A stretch of DNA of 22,102 bases from assembly GCA_017353825.1 (NCBI GenBank), contig JAFMSC010000014.1, positions 1-22,102 of the forward strand, read 5' to 3'. Positions within the stretch are counted from its first letter, which is position 1. Each line of letters starts with the position of its first letter. Position numbers and translations under genes: made by a program. The notes beneath the pieces were generated by a model, which saw nothing but the letters and a program-made list of their open reading frames with translations, was not told where the DNA came from and did not search any database. This stretch comes from Hyphomicrobiaceae bacterium. Its GTDB lineage: Bacteria; Pseudomonadota; Alphaproteobacteria; Rhizobiales; Hyphomicrobiaceae. This document shows, piece by piece, positions 1 to 7,942 of this stretch.

Positions 1-27
1 TTGTTCGACTTTCGTTGATGCGTGGTG

Positions 28-1191
28 CTAGAACAGACGCCGGGTCGCGAGCTCGGCGCCCTCGCTGAGCGCTGCCAGTTTGGCCCAGGCGATGTCCTGC
101 GCGACGCGGCCCTTGCCGGCGATGGTCTCGAAGCCGCAGTCGGTGCCGGCCAGCACCCGGCTGGGATCGCCGAGGATGCGGGCCACTCGCTCAAGCCGGT
201 CGGCCACCACCTCCGGATGCTCGACGTAGTTGGTGGTGGTGTCGATGACGCCGGCAACGATGACCTGATCGGCACCGACGAGGTCCTTCACGCAGCGGAA
301 CTCGTGTGCATGGCGCGGGTTGGCGAACGGCAGGACGAATCCGCCGACCTTGGCGCGCCGCAGCACAGGCACGATCTCCTTGAGGGGTACGTCGCAGTCG
401 TGCGGGCCCTCGTAGTTGCCCCAGCACACGTGCATGCGGACCCGCTCGCGCGCAATATTGCGGAGCGCATGATTGATCGCGTCGACGACGCGGCAGCCGA
501 AGGCGAGGAATTCGTCGATGGGTCGGTCCTGGTAGGTGTTGTGTCGCTCGCGCGCCAGGTCGGGGCAGTCGAGCTGCAGGAGGAACCCGTTGCTCACGAT
601 GGTCTCGTACTCGACGCGCAGCGCCTCCGCCAGGGCCGCCAGATAGGCCTCCTCGCTCGGGTAGTGCTCGTTGCGGACGATGGCCGAGACCATGCCAGGC
701 GAAGGTGCCGTCAGGAACGTCTCGGCAAAGTCTGCACGGTTCTGGTCGAGCGCCGCCAAGAAGTCCGCGCATTCCTTTGCGACCGGGGCGGCATCGAGAT
801 AGCGCACCTCGCCGAGCGCCTTGGTCAGGCCGCTGATGTCGTCGACCGACTCCTTGACGGTGGCCGCATCGAACGTCTGCCGCTTGAAGATTGGGTAGCG
901 CTCCACGTCGGCGCGCTGGCGCCGCTGCCAGGTGCCGCCGAGCCCGCTCAGGCGGTCGCGCACGTAGAGCACGAAGGAGTCGCGCTGCTGCTCCCCGTTG
1001 TTGGCAATGTCGATGCCCGCCTCGGCCTGCTTGCCGACCACCCAATGCAGGGCTGCCTGGCCCGCCGCCTCCAGCTCGCCGGGTGAGACCGTCTCGCCCC
1101 GCGACCGCCGTGCATAAAGCCGGGTCAGCTCCGGCGGGCGAGGCAGGCTACCGGTGTGCGTGGTGAGAACACGACCCTCGCTTCTGCGCAT
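28..1191 (-). CDS. MetE-like (cobalamin-independent methionine synthase II family) methyltransferase, copy A
   Basis: A 387-residue protein of the UROD/MetE-like TIM-barrel superfamily, equivalent to the C-terminal catalytic half of cobalamin-independent methionine synthase. The N-terminus carries the THTGSLPRP strand motif (residues 11-19). Candidate zinc ligands are His254 and Cys256 in HVCWGN, Glu297 in NPRHAHEF and Cys352 in GTDCGF, matching the His-Cys-Glu-Cys set known for MetE. The folate-binding N-terminal half of MetE is absent, so the methyl donor is probably not methyltetrahydrofolate polyglutamate bound in the classical way. Substrate is unknown; methyl transfer to or from a thiol is the likely chemistry. 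The ATG start follows a GGGGGAAG stretch. It is the last gene seen of a minus-strand cluster and is a close paralogue of the gene ending at 2698. Family assignment is secure; substrate is not. Confidence 0.88.
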   Translation of the reverse strand: MRRSEGRVLTTHTGSLPRPPELTRLYARRSRGETVSPGELEAAGQAALHWVVGKQAEAGIDIANNGEQQRDSFVLYVRDRLSGLGGTWQRRQRADVERYPIFKRQTFDAATVKESVDDISGLTKALGEVRYLDAAPVAKECADFLAALDQNRADFAETFLTAPSPGMVSAIVRNEHYPSEEAYLAALAEALRVEYETIVSNGFLLQLDCPDLARERHNTYQDRPIDEFLAFGCRVVDAINHALRNIARERVRMHVCWGNYEGPHDCDVPLKEIVPVLRRAKVGGFVLPFANPRHAHEFRCVKDLVGADQVIVAGVIDTTTNYVEHPEVVADRLERVARILGDPSRVLAGTDCGFETIAGKGRVAQDIAWAKLAALSEGAELATRRLF

Positions 1192-1345
1192 TGCTTCCCC
1201 CGGGGCCCCCTCTTCCCGCAGGTCGAGGCGCTTTGGCGTTGCCCCCTACCATCGGCCGTCTGAGGAGGCTGTCAATAGCTGAAAGGCGCGGGCGGCACCA
1301 CCCTGCCCACTTGATTCGCCGCTGCGTTCCTTGCCCAATACGCGA

Positions 1346-2239
1346 TCAGCAGCGGCGGGGCCCAACGCGGCGCCGGATCTCGTTGATTACGGCGCTGTTA
1401 TCTCGGTCTCCTTCGCCGTTGCGGACGCACCCTTCAAGGATCTCGGCGTTCAGCCGTGCCAGCGGGAGGTCCTGGCTGAGGTTGCGCGCCTGGGCCAGCA
1501 TGAGCTCCACGTCCTTTAGTGTCTGGCGCACGCGGCCCTCGGGGGTGAAGTCGCCACGCACCATCTTGCTTCCCTTGGTGTCCATCACCTGCGAATAGGA
1601 CGCCGCCCGGCGCGCAACGTCGAGGAAGCGTCCGGGCTCCAGGCCCAGGCGCTCGGCGAACACGAGGCCCTCGGCCAGGGCCAGGCGATTGAGACCGAGG
1701 ATCAGATTGATGGCGAGCTTGGCGCGACCCGCGCTGCCCGCGGGTCCCATGTGGAAATGCGAGGGGAAGATCGCGTTGAGGATGGGCACCACCTCGTGGA
1801 GCCTGGCGGCATCGCCACCGATCAGGGCGACACCCTGGCCCTGCCGGACCTGCGCGCTGGTGCCGGAGACTGGCGCGTCGAGGAGATGCAGACCATGCGG
1901 GGCCACGCGCTCAGCCAGCGCGGCGATCCGGTCGGGATCGCAGGTACTGGCGCACAACATGACCTTTTCCGAATGGGTCCTGACGCTCGCCAGAAGCTCC
2001 CCAACCACGGCCTCCACCTGGTCGGTGTCGAACACGGCCAAGAACAGCACATCGCAGCGCCGGACCACATCCGCGAGGGATGCGGCGGGGATGGCTCCCC
2101 TCAGTTGCTCCCACGCGCGCTGCTTCTCGCCATCGATGTCGAAGCCCACCACGCTATAGCCGGCACCGGCCAGACGCTCCGCCAGCGCTGTGCCCATGAG
2201 ACCGAGCCCAATCATTCCGATCTTGTTTGGTTCGTTCAT
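1346..2239 (-). CDS. NAD(P)-dependent 3-hydroxyisobutyrate dehydrogenase-family oxidoreductase
   Basis: A 297-residue beta-hydroxyacid dehydrogenase. The Rossmann motif GLGLMG is at residues 11-16, followed by FDID near residue 34 at the end of beta-2. The substrate-binding signature DAPVSG is at 121-126. The catalytic region GRAKLAIN puts the family's Lys at 174 and Asn at 178, and TLKDVELM near 240-247 is the conserved C-terminal helix motif. Length is normal for the family (about 290-300). Known members oxidise 3-hydroxyisobutyrate, tartronate semialdehyde, glyoxylate or related compounds; this one's substrate cannot be read from sequence. Its ATG overlaps the stop of the short upstream ORF (ATGA), suggesting translational coupling, and it lies between two MetE-like paralogues in one probable minus-strand operon. 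Confidence 0.9.
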   Translation of the reverse strand: MNEPNKIGMIGLGLMGTALAERLAGAGYSVVGFDIDGEKQRAWEQLRGAIPAASLADVVRRCDVLFLAVFDTDQVEAVVGELLASVRTHSEKVMLCASTCDPDRIAALAERVAPHGLHLLDAPVSGTSAQVRQGQGVALIGGDAARLHEVVPILNAIFPSHFHMGPAGSAGRAKLAINLILGLNRLALAEGLVFAERLGLEPGRFLDVARRAASYSQVMDTKGSKMVRGDFTPEGRVRQTLKDVELMLAQARNLSQDLPLARLNAEILEGCVRNGEGDRDNSAVINEIRRRVGPRRC

Positions 2240-2646
2240 GCGGGCGGTCCGTGAGCGGGGGCTGCGTTGATCGGGCGCCTAGCCTCGAAACCGACGTGAT
2301 GGTCTCGCTGCGTGCCGCGGTGTGACCGGAGCTCGACTGCAGGTGCCCATCGATGCCGCGATGAATGATGGCTCGCGTTGTCGGATTGCCCGCGCGCGGC
2401 CCGTGCAGACGCGCCCCCTTGCTTCGGCTGTACTTGAACGCGTCGATCAGCATGCAGATGGCAACTTGCACCTGGGGCGGCGTGAGGTGCACGATCTGGC
2501 CAACGGCGAGGCTCATTGCGAAGGCAAGCGCCGCGAGCACCAGCCCTTTGAAGCTCGGACGTTGATTGGAACGGGATGCCGGATGACGCTATCAGCTCAT
2601 CGCAGATATCCGCGATGCGAGCTCGGAGAACCGTCAACTCGGCCAC
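2236..2646 (-). pseudogene. Short ORF with good start but apparent internal frameshift; unknown function
   Basis: The reading frame opens with GTG preceded by a strong SD (GGGAGGA about 5 bases upstream). It closes with a TGA that overlaps the ATG of the next gene, giving 136 residues. The first roughly 26 residues look coding. After about position 2565 the frame becomes Arg/His/Ala-rich and loses third-position GC. From about 2565 to 2390 the frame shifted by one base instead has strongly GC-rich third positions and encodes a hydrophobic stretch (LVLAALAFAMSLAVG) followed by a polar tail. The simplest reading is a small membrane-protein gene disrupted by a one-base indel. Alternatives are a short 5' peptide plus a separate small membrane ORF, or a genuine 136-aa orphan. 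No family recognised. Spacing to the upstream MetE-like gene is about 50 bases, consistent with one operon. Confidence 0.4.
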
Positions 2647-2697
2647 GTCTTCCTCCCTGAAATGTCCAAGACAAGGGGGGACGCAGTCGACACGCCG

Positions 2698-3861
2698 TCA
2701 CCCGAACATGCGACGTGAGGCGATGTCCGCGCCTTCGGTCAAGGCGCGCAGCTTGGCCCATACAACGTCCTCGGCCACGCGCCCCATGCCGGCGGACGTA
2801 TCGAAGCCGCAGTCGGTGCCGGCCAGCACGCGCCTGGGGTCGCCGACGGCGGCGGCGACACGCTGCAGGCGGTCGGCGACCACCTCGGGGTGCTCCACGA
2901 AGTTGGTCTGAGTGTCGATCACGCCGGCGATCACCAGTTGATCGTCGGCGAGGTGCCGCATCAGGCGATACTCGTGCTCGTGGCGCGGGTTTGCGAACGG
3001 CAGGGACAGGCAGCCGACGTTGGCCTTGAGGATAGGGGGGAGGATGTCGGCGAGCGGCACGTCGCAGTCGTGCGGGCCTTCGTAGTTGCCCCAGCACACG
3101 TGCAGACGCACGCGGTCGCGAGGGATGTTGCGCAGGGCGTTGTTGATCGCGGTCACGACCAGCTCGACGAAGCCAACGAAGTCGCCGAGCGGGCGGTCCC
3201 GATAGGAGGTGTGGCGCTCCAGCGCGAGATCAGGGCAGTCGAGCTGCAGGAGAAATCCGTGCCGGACGATGGCCTCATATTCGACCTGCAGCGCGACGCT
3301 CAGGGCGTCGAGATAGCGCTCGAAACTGTCGTAGTGTTCATTCTGCACGATCGAGGCAATGATGCCTGGCGAAGGAGCGGTAAGAAACGGCTCGACGTAG
3401 CCGCCGCCGGCCTCGTCCAGGGCGGCACGGAAGTCGCGTAATTCGCCCTCGATCGCAGAGGGGTCGGCATAAGCCACGGCGCCGACGGCCTTCGGCAGGT
3501 GCGCCCGGTTGGACACGGTGTCCTTGCCGGCGGTGCGACCCTGGAACTCGGCCTTGTAGGCCGGATATTTGTCAAGGTCGGCGTGCGTTGACCGCGCGCC
3601 GGTGCCGCCGAGCCCGGTCAGGCGGTGGCGAAGATAGAGCACGAAGGAGTCGCGCGCCTGCTCGCCGTCGTCGATCACGTCGAGCCCGGTCTCGATCTGC
3701 TTGCCGACGATGGCGCGGAGCGCAGCGCGCCCCTGCGCCGCGATGGCCGCAGGGTCCACGGCTTGGCCGCGCACACGCCGGGCGAACAGCGAAGTGAGCT
3801 CGACCGGCCGCGGCAGGCTTCCGGCGTGGGTGGTCAGGATGCGGGTTTCACTGCGCTGCAT
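2698..3861 (-). CDS. MetE-like (cobalamin-independent methionine synthase II family) methyltransferase, copy B
   Basis: A 387-residue paralogue of copy A, aligning almost without gaps along its length. Shared motifs are THAGSLPRP (11-19), GEQARDSFVLY (66-76), TAPSPG (161-166), QLDCPDLA (206-213) and HVCWGNYEGPHDCDVPL (254-270). Putative zinc ligands are His254, Cys256, Glu297 and Cys351. The frame is open upstream to 3954, but I choose the ATG at 3861 because MQRSETRILTTH aligns with the MRRSEGRVLTTH start of copy A and gives an identical length. It is the first gene of the minus-strand cluster, so its promoter should lie in the 3862-4284 interval shared with the divergent ABC operon. Function: probable Zn-dependent methyl transfer to or from a thiol; substrate unknown. 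Divergence from copy A is concentrated at residues about 85-150, which may reflect different substrates. Confidence 0.88.
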   Translation of the reverse strand: MQRSETRILTTHAGSLPRPVELTSLFARRVRGQAVDPAAIAAQGRAALRAIVGKQIETGLDVIDDGEQARDSFVLYLRHRLTGLGGTGARSTHADLDKYPAYKAEFQGRTAGKDTVSNRAHLPKAVGAVAYADPSAIEGELRDFRAALDEAGGGYVEPFLTAPSPGIIASIVQNEHYDSFERYLDALSVALQVEYEAIVRHGFLLQLDCPDLALERHTSYRDRPLGDFVGFVELVVTAINNALRNIPRDRVRLHVCWGNYEGPHDCDVPLADILPPILKANVGCLSLPFANPRHEHEYRLMRHLADDQLVIAGVIDTQTNFVEHPEVVADRLQRVAAAVGDPRRVLAGTDCGFDTSAGMGRVAEDVVWAKLRALTEGADIASRRMFG

Positions 3862-4284
3862 TGTCTCGCACCCGGTTGCGTGCAAGGTGCCCGTGAGGGT
3901 CGAGAGCCCTTCGCGACGGTCCTGTGCTTCGTTGGAACACTGAGCCATGTCCAAGGCTTCGACGCAAGCCGGAAAGGGCCCTGGAAAGCGGAGCGGGCGG
4001 CTTCGACTTCGTCATTGTCGGTGGCGGCGGCCTACGCGGTGCCAACCGGCCGTTCGCCTGTTCTGGCTCCTCAATCCGGCTGCGCGAAGTTGGCGCCTTG
4101 CGCCGGCTGAACCGGCTTGCGAACGCCGACCCCCCATGCCCTCAATTTCCGTTGGGCTCCTCGAGCGCAAGCTCCCAAACCGCGCTTGACCGGGTCGGAG
4201 CGGCAGCTTCTACTGAGGACGGCACTGCCCATTGAATGCAGCATTGCTGAACATAACCAAAAAAGTCATGGGAGGAGGAATGCC
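3862..4284. other. Divergent intergenic region containing a probable GMC-oxidoreductase remnant
   Basis: This is the 423-base interval between the minus-strand methyltransferase cluster and the plus-strand ABC operon, so both promoters should lie here. No convincing sigma-70 boxes were found. Part of the interval (about 3996-4100, plus) reads as a degenerate flavoprotein N-terminus, listed separately. The last bases hold the strong SD of the binding protein, GGAGGAGGAA at 4271-4280. Confidence 0.6.
3996..4100 (+). pseudogene. Possible remnant of a GMC-type flavin oxidoreductase N-terminus
   Basis: The plus-strand frame reads GFDFVIVGGG, then a short altered stretch, then ANRPFACSGSSIRLREVGA. 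GMC oxidoreductases (choline and alcohol dehydrogenase type) begin with an FDFVIVGGGSAG segment, followed by LANRLS and a LLLEAG strand, so the order and spacing are reminiscent. The SAG of the dinucleotide-binding motif and the LLLEAG strand are degraded, and nothing downstream resembles the rest of the roughly 530-residue family. If real, it is a short leftover of a gene deleted when the present neighbours came together. Chance resemblance in GC-rich DNA is the alternative. Confidence 0.4.
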
Positions 4285-5379
4285 ATGCGTCGGATCCGTG
4301 CCGTGCCGCTGCACCTCGCGGCCCTCTGCGCCCTAGGCCCCGTTCTCGGTCTCTTCTCTCAGGTGCCTGAGGCTCGCGCCCAGGAGATGAAGGAGGTCAC
4401 CTTCATCGTGGTCAACAACCTGTTCTCGACGCCGGCCTTTGTCGCGGTCGAGAACGGCTACTGGACCACGCAGGGCCTCAACGTGAAGATCAAACTCACC
4501 TCCAGCGGACGGCAGGTGACGCAGAGCCTGCAGGCGGGCGAGGCGCAGTTGGGCCACGCGGCGCTGTCCACAACTACGGCGTCGGCGCGGGCGAGCGGCA
4601 ACATGCTAAAGGGCGTGATGGCCTACTACAACGCGGCCGAGTTCATCGCCAAGGCCGGCGGCCGCGCGATCATAGCCCGCAAGGACCGCGGCATCGATGC
4701 CGCCAATCCCATGACAATGGAGGGCAAGAAGATCGGCTACCTCAAGGGCAGCACCAACGACGTCTACCTGCGCGCCTGGTTCAAGCGCGAGAAGCTCGAC
4801 ATCTCCAAGTCGGAGCTGATCAACGTGCCGGTGGAGAACATGCCGATCACGCTGGTGCAGGGCCAGGTCGACGCGGTGGCTCCGTGGGAGCCCTATACCG
4901 CTCAGGTGGTGCGCGAGCTCGGTCCCAACGCCGTGGTTGTCAGCCGTGGCGAGGCTAGCCTCGTGAGCGATATCATCGGCGTGGTGGCGCACGAGAGCTG
5001 GATCGGAAAGAACTACGACCTCTTGGAGAAGTTCTCGGTGGGCATTGCGCAGGCGGCGCAGTTCGTCCGCCAGAACGCCAAGGGCGCGGCCGAGATCGAC
5101 TCGCGCTACCTCGACGGCCTCAACGTGACCGACGCCATCGAGGCCTTGAAGTGGCTTAGCTGGGACCCGCGCATCTCGGTGTGCACGTCCGAGGGCCTGG
5201 TCCAAACCGGCAACGATATGGTCAAGGACGGCCTCATCAAGATGAACCGGCCGTTCACGGCGGACGACTTCTACGACGACACCGTGCTCAAGCGCGTGAT
5301 GGAGAAGCAGCCCCAGTTCTTCTCAGACCTGCCGCCGCTGCCGAAGTCGCTGACCGAGTGCAAGGGCAGGCTGAACTGA
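4285..5379 (+). CDS. NitT/TauT-family ABC transporter substrate-binding protein
   Basis: A 364-residue periplasmic binding protein of the SsuA/TauA/NMT1-like type. The start at 4285 is fixed by the SD GGAGGAGGAA ending four bases upstream. A signal peptide follows: MRRIR, a hydrophobic core at about 9-24, and likely signal peptidase I cleavage after ARA at residue 32. The mature protein opens with VTFIVVNNLFSTPAFVAVENGYW, the typical first strand and helix in which the ligand contacts the N-lobe. GKKIGYLKGSTND (about residue 150) and GQVDAVAPWEPYT are hallmark segments of the family. Family members bind sulfonates, taurine, nitrate, cyanate, pyrimidines or aromatic acids; the ligand here cannot be told. 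It is the first gene of an operon with an ATPase and two permeases, and is followed by a hairpin that may raise its expression relative to the membrane subunits. Confidence 0.92.
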   Translation: MRRIRAVPLHLAALCALGPVLGLFSQVPEARAQEMKEVTFIVVNNLFSTPAFVAVENGYWTTQGLNVKIKLTSSGRQVTQSLQAGEAQLGHAALSTTTASARASGNMLKGVMAYYNAAEFIAKAGGRAIIARKDRGIDAANPMTMEGKKIGYLKGSTNDVYLRAWFKREKLDISKSELINVPVENMPITLVQGQVDAVAPWEPYTAQVVRELGPNAVVVSRGEASLVSDIIGVVAHESWIGKNYDLLEKFSVGIAQAAQFVRQNAKGAAEIDSRYLDGLNVTDAIEALKWLSWDPRISVCTSEGLVQTGNDMVKDGLIKMNRPFTADDFYDDTVLKRVMEKQPQFFSDLPPLPKSLTECKGRLN

Positions 5380-5382
5380 TCC

Positions 5383-5414
5383 GGGCGGTCCGGGAGGCGC
5401 GCCCGGGACCGCCC
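5383..5414 (+). promoter_or_regulatory. Intercistronic RNA hairpin between binding protein and ATPase
   Basis: An inverted repeat of 12-13 bases per arm (GGGCGGTCCGGG at 5383-5394 and CCCGGGACCGCCC at 5402-5414), with one bulged base and a 7-base loop, begins three bases after the stop of the binding-protein gene. No T-run follows, so it is not a classical intrinsic terminator. By analogy with other ABC operons it may protect the upstream mRNA from 3' decay and keep the soluble binding protein in excess. Confidence 0.65.
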
Positions 5415-5442
5415 CTGCCTCCCCACAAAAGGGGTAAGGACG

Positions 5443-6273
5443 ATGCCGGATGACATGGCCAAGTCCACCCAGAACAAGATCGTCGTCTCCGGCTTCCGCC
5501 ACGTCTTCGAGACCGACGATGGGCCGGTGCAGGCGACCGACCGGGTCGATCTGTCAATCCGCGCCGGCGAGTTCGTGACGCTGGTGGGCCCCTCGGGCTG
5601 CGGCAAGACCACGCTGCTCAAGGCGCTCGCCGGCTTCATCAGGCCGACCGAGGGCTCGATCCTGTGCGACGGCGCGACGGTGCTGGGGCCGGGGCGAGAC
5701 CGCGGCGTGGTGTTTCAGGAGTTGGCCATCCTGCCGTGGCGCACCGTGCGGCGGAACATTGGCCACGGGCTGGAGATCGCGCGCGTGCCGCGTGCCGCGC
5801 GGGAGGCGACCGTCGGGCGGCTGATTGAGCTCACCGGGCTCGCGGGCTTCGAGGAGCGCTACCCGCACGAGCTGTCGGGCGGCATGCGCCAGCGCGTCGC
5901 CGTGGCCCGCACCTGGGCCGCCGACCCTGACGTGATCCTGATGGACGAGCCATTCGCGGCGGTCGACGCCATGACGCGGCTCACCCTGCAGGAGGAGCTG
6001 GTGCGGCTGTGCGGTGCCACCGGCAAGACCGTGTTCTTCATTACGCACAGCGTCGACGAGGCGGTGTTTCTCGCCGACCGGGTGCTGGTGATGACCCGTC
6101 GGCCAGGTCGCATCAAGGCCGCCATCGATGTGCCTGGCCGGGCGGCGGGCCGCGACTGGGAGTCCTTCAAGATCGACAGCGCCATGCAGGCTATCGTCGA
6201 GCAGGTGCTGCGCTTGGTGCGCGAGGAGCGCGGTGCCACGGCGCCGGCCGCATCGGCAGCGGTGACGAAATGA
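5443..6273 (+). CDS. NitT/TauT-family ABC transporter ATP-binding protein
   Basis: A 276-residue ABC ATPase of the SsuB/TauB type. All functional motifs are intact: Walker A GPSGCGKT (49-56), Q-loop FQE (91-93), signature LSGGMRQR (144-151), Walker B VILMDEP (164-170) and H-loop His202 in THSVDEA. The FAAVDAMTR segment after Walker B is typical of the subfamily. It acts as a dimer on the inner face of the membrane, powering the two permeases encoded next. The ATG at 5443 is preceded by GGGGTAAGGA; an in-frame ATG four codons later is possible but less well placed. Its stop overlaps the start of the first permease (ATGA). Confidence 0.95.
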   Translation: MPDDMAKSTQNKIVVSGFRHVFETDDGPVQATDRVDLSIRAGEFVTLVGPSGCGKTTLLKALAGFIRPTEGSILCDGATVLGPGRDRGVVFQELAILPWRTVRRNIGHGLEIARVPRAAREATVGRLIELTGLAGFEERYPHELSGGMRQRVAVARTWAADPDVILMDEPFAAVDAMTRLTLQEELVRLCGATGKTVFFITHSVDEAVFLADRVLVMTRRPGRIKAAIDVPGRAAGRDWESFKIDSAMQAIVEQVLRLVREERGATAPAASAAVTK

Positions 6274-7103
6274 GGGTTACGGCAGCAGCCGAGCCTCGCG
6301 GCGGCCTCGCCTCGCCCGCGACCAGCTCGGCGAGAGTGCTCCGGTCACTCAGGGCGTTCCCGATCCTGTTGCCGTTCGCAGCCCTGATCGCGGTGTGGTG
6401 GGCCATCCATGCCACTGGCGATTTCTCGCCGCAGGTGCTGGTCTCGCCGCTGGCTGTCTGGAGTGCGTTCCTGCACCTCGTCATCCACGGCGTGATGGCC
6501 GAATACGCCAGCACCAGCCTGCGCATGATCGGCTTTGCCGCCCTGCTCTCGCTTGCCGTCGGCGTGCCGGTGGGGTTCGCGGTGGGCGTTAACGGCTATG
6601 CCGCTCGCGCCCTGGAGGGCTTCCTGCGCTTCCTGCAGGGCATCTCCGGCATCGCCTGGCTGCCGCTGGCGATCGTCTGGTTCGGCTTCACGCACACGAC
6701 CACGCTGGTGATCGTCATCTACACCCTGATCGTGCCCATCATCTTCAACACCATGACTGGCGTGCGGGCGATCCCCGAAGAGTACGGGCTGGCGCTGCGC
6801 TCGCTCGGCGCCTCGCGGCTGAGATTGGTGAAGGACGTGTATTTGCCGGGCGCGCTGCCCAGCATCGTCGTGGGCCTCAGGCTTGGCATGGGCTACGGCT
6901 GGCGCGCGCTGATCGCCGCCGAAATGCTGGTGCGCAAGGGCGGGCTCGGTGACCTCATTTTCGGCGCCCGCACGTTCGGCCAGATCGACCGCATCATCAC
7001 GGGGATGATCGTGATCGGCTGCCTCTATGTCGTGGTTGACCGGCTGATCGTGCAGCCGATCGAGAACCTCACCGTCGCCCGCTGGGGAGTGCTGCGCCAA
7101 TGA
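6270..7103 (+). CDS. NitT/TauT-family ABC transporter permease, subunit 1
   Basis: A 277-residue inner-membrane permease of the SsuC/TauC class. The cytosolic N-terminus (about 30 residues, Ala/Arg-rich) precedes a first membrane segment at about 31-48. Further hydrophobic segments lie at about 86-107, 124-140, 144-162, 196-220 and 241-260. The cytosolic coupling (EAA) loop is at about 171-195, with YGLALRSLGASRLRLVKDVYLPGALP. The ATG at 6270 shares bases with the ATPase stop, so the open frame further upstream is not part of the gene. The same ATGA overlap occurs with the next permease. It is paralogous to subunit 2: both share a GISGI(A/V)WLPL segment and GYGWRALIAAE-like motif. Confidence 0.92.
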   Translation: MRVTAAAEPRGGLASPATSSARVLRSLRAFPILLPFAALIAVWWAIHATGDFSPQVLVSPLAVWSAFLHLVIHGVMAEYASTSLRMIGFAALLSLAVGVPVGFAVGVNGYAARALEGFLRFLQGISGIAWLPLAIVWFGFTHTTTLVIVIYTLIVPIIFNTMTGVRAIPEEYGLALRSLGASRLRLVKDVYLPGALPSIVVGLRLGMGYGWRALIAAEMLVRKGGLGDLIFGARTFGQIDRIITGMIVIGCLYVVVDRLIVQPIENLTVARWGVLRQ

Positions 7104-7939
7104 GCAACGCGGCCATGGAGGGGAGCCCTGCCCGCCGGTCTGCTGCGCGGCGGTGGACAGCCCCGCTCGTCTGGCGGCTGCTGCCCCTTACTCCGTTCAC
7201 CCTGATCCTGGCAGCCTGGGTCGCCTACTGGGCCATCGCCCAGCCGTCGGCCGAGACCCTGCCGGCCGTACAGGACGTGGCCGGCGCCATGTGGGACCTG
7301 GCAGTGAAGGGCGAGCTTGCCGTGCATGTGCTGGCGAGCCTGTTGCGGCTGCTGCTCGGGGTGGCGCTCGGCGTTACCACCGGAGTGATCGGCGGTTTTA
7401 TCGTCGGGCTCAATCGGCCGATTGCGGAGTTCCTAAACCCGCTGATCGTGTTCTTCAACGCCATCTCCGGCATCGTGTGGCTGCCGTTGGTGATCGGCTG
7501 GCTCGGGATCGGCACCGCGCTCGCGGTGTTCCTGATCTGGAATACGGTGTTCTTTATCGTGTTCCAGAACACCGTGCTCGGCGTGCAGCTGGTTCCCAAA
7601 GTCTATGAGCAGGGTGTCGAGGCGCTCGGCGGCGGGCGCTGGGAGACCATCCGCAGCGTCATCCTACCGGGCGCATCGCCCTACATCCTCACCGGGCTTA
7701 GATCCGGTCTCGGCTTCGGCTGGCGCGCGCTGATCGCCGCCGAGCTCGTCGGTGCCACCACCGGGCTCGGCCAGATGATCTTCGGCGCCACCGAGTACCA
7801 TCGCTCCGACATCATCATCGGCGGCTGCCTCATCATCGGGCTGATCGCCATCGCCATGGACCGCTGGCTGCTGCTGCCCATCGAACAGCGAACGGTGCGA
7901 CGCTGGGGCCTGGCGTTTGACGCCAGGTCGGAGGAGTAG
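7100..7939 (+). CDS. NitT/TauT-family ABC transporter permease, subunit 2
   Basis: A 279-residue permease homologous to the preceding one. The N-terminal cytosolic tail is rich in Arg and Ala. Membrane segments lie at about 30-48, 78-104, 112-134, 138-158, 196-217 and 237-256. The EAA loop is at about 172-192 (GVEALGGGRWETIRSVILPGA). FNAISGIVWLPL and GFGWRALIAAE repeat motifs of subunit 1, so the two proteins probably form a heterodimeric channel. Many SsuC/TauC systems encode a single permease that homodimerises, so the pair is noteworthy. ATG overlaps the previous stop (ATGA). Substrate unknown. Confidence 0.92.
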   Translation: MSNAAMEGSPARRSAARRWTAPLVWRLLPLTPFTLILAAWVAYWAIAQPSAETLPAVQDVAGAMWDLAVKGELAVHVLASLLRLLLGVALGVTTGVIGGFIVGLNRPIAEFLNPLIVFFNAISGIVWLPLVIGWLGIGTALAVFLIWNTVFFIVFQNTVLGVQLVPKVYEQGVEALGGGRWETIRSVILPGASPYILTGLRSGLGFGWRALIAAELVGATTGLGQMIFGATEYHRSDIIIGGCLIIGLIAIAMDRWLLLPIEQRTVRRWGLAFDARSEE

Positions 7940-7942
7940 GCC

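Noticed and set aside
22..1086. Long plus-strand open frame (354 codons) opposite MetE-like copy A
   Set aside because: It mirrors the codon periodicity of a clearly recognised minus-strand gene, and its product has no family resemblance. Similar long antisense frames at 2890-3441, 6345-7100 and 14645-15775 are rejected for the same reason.
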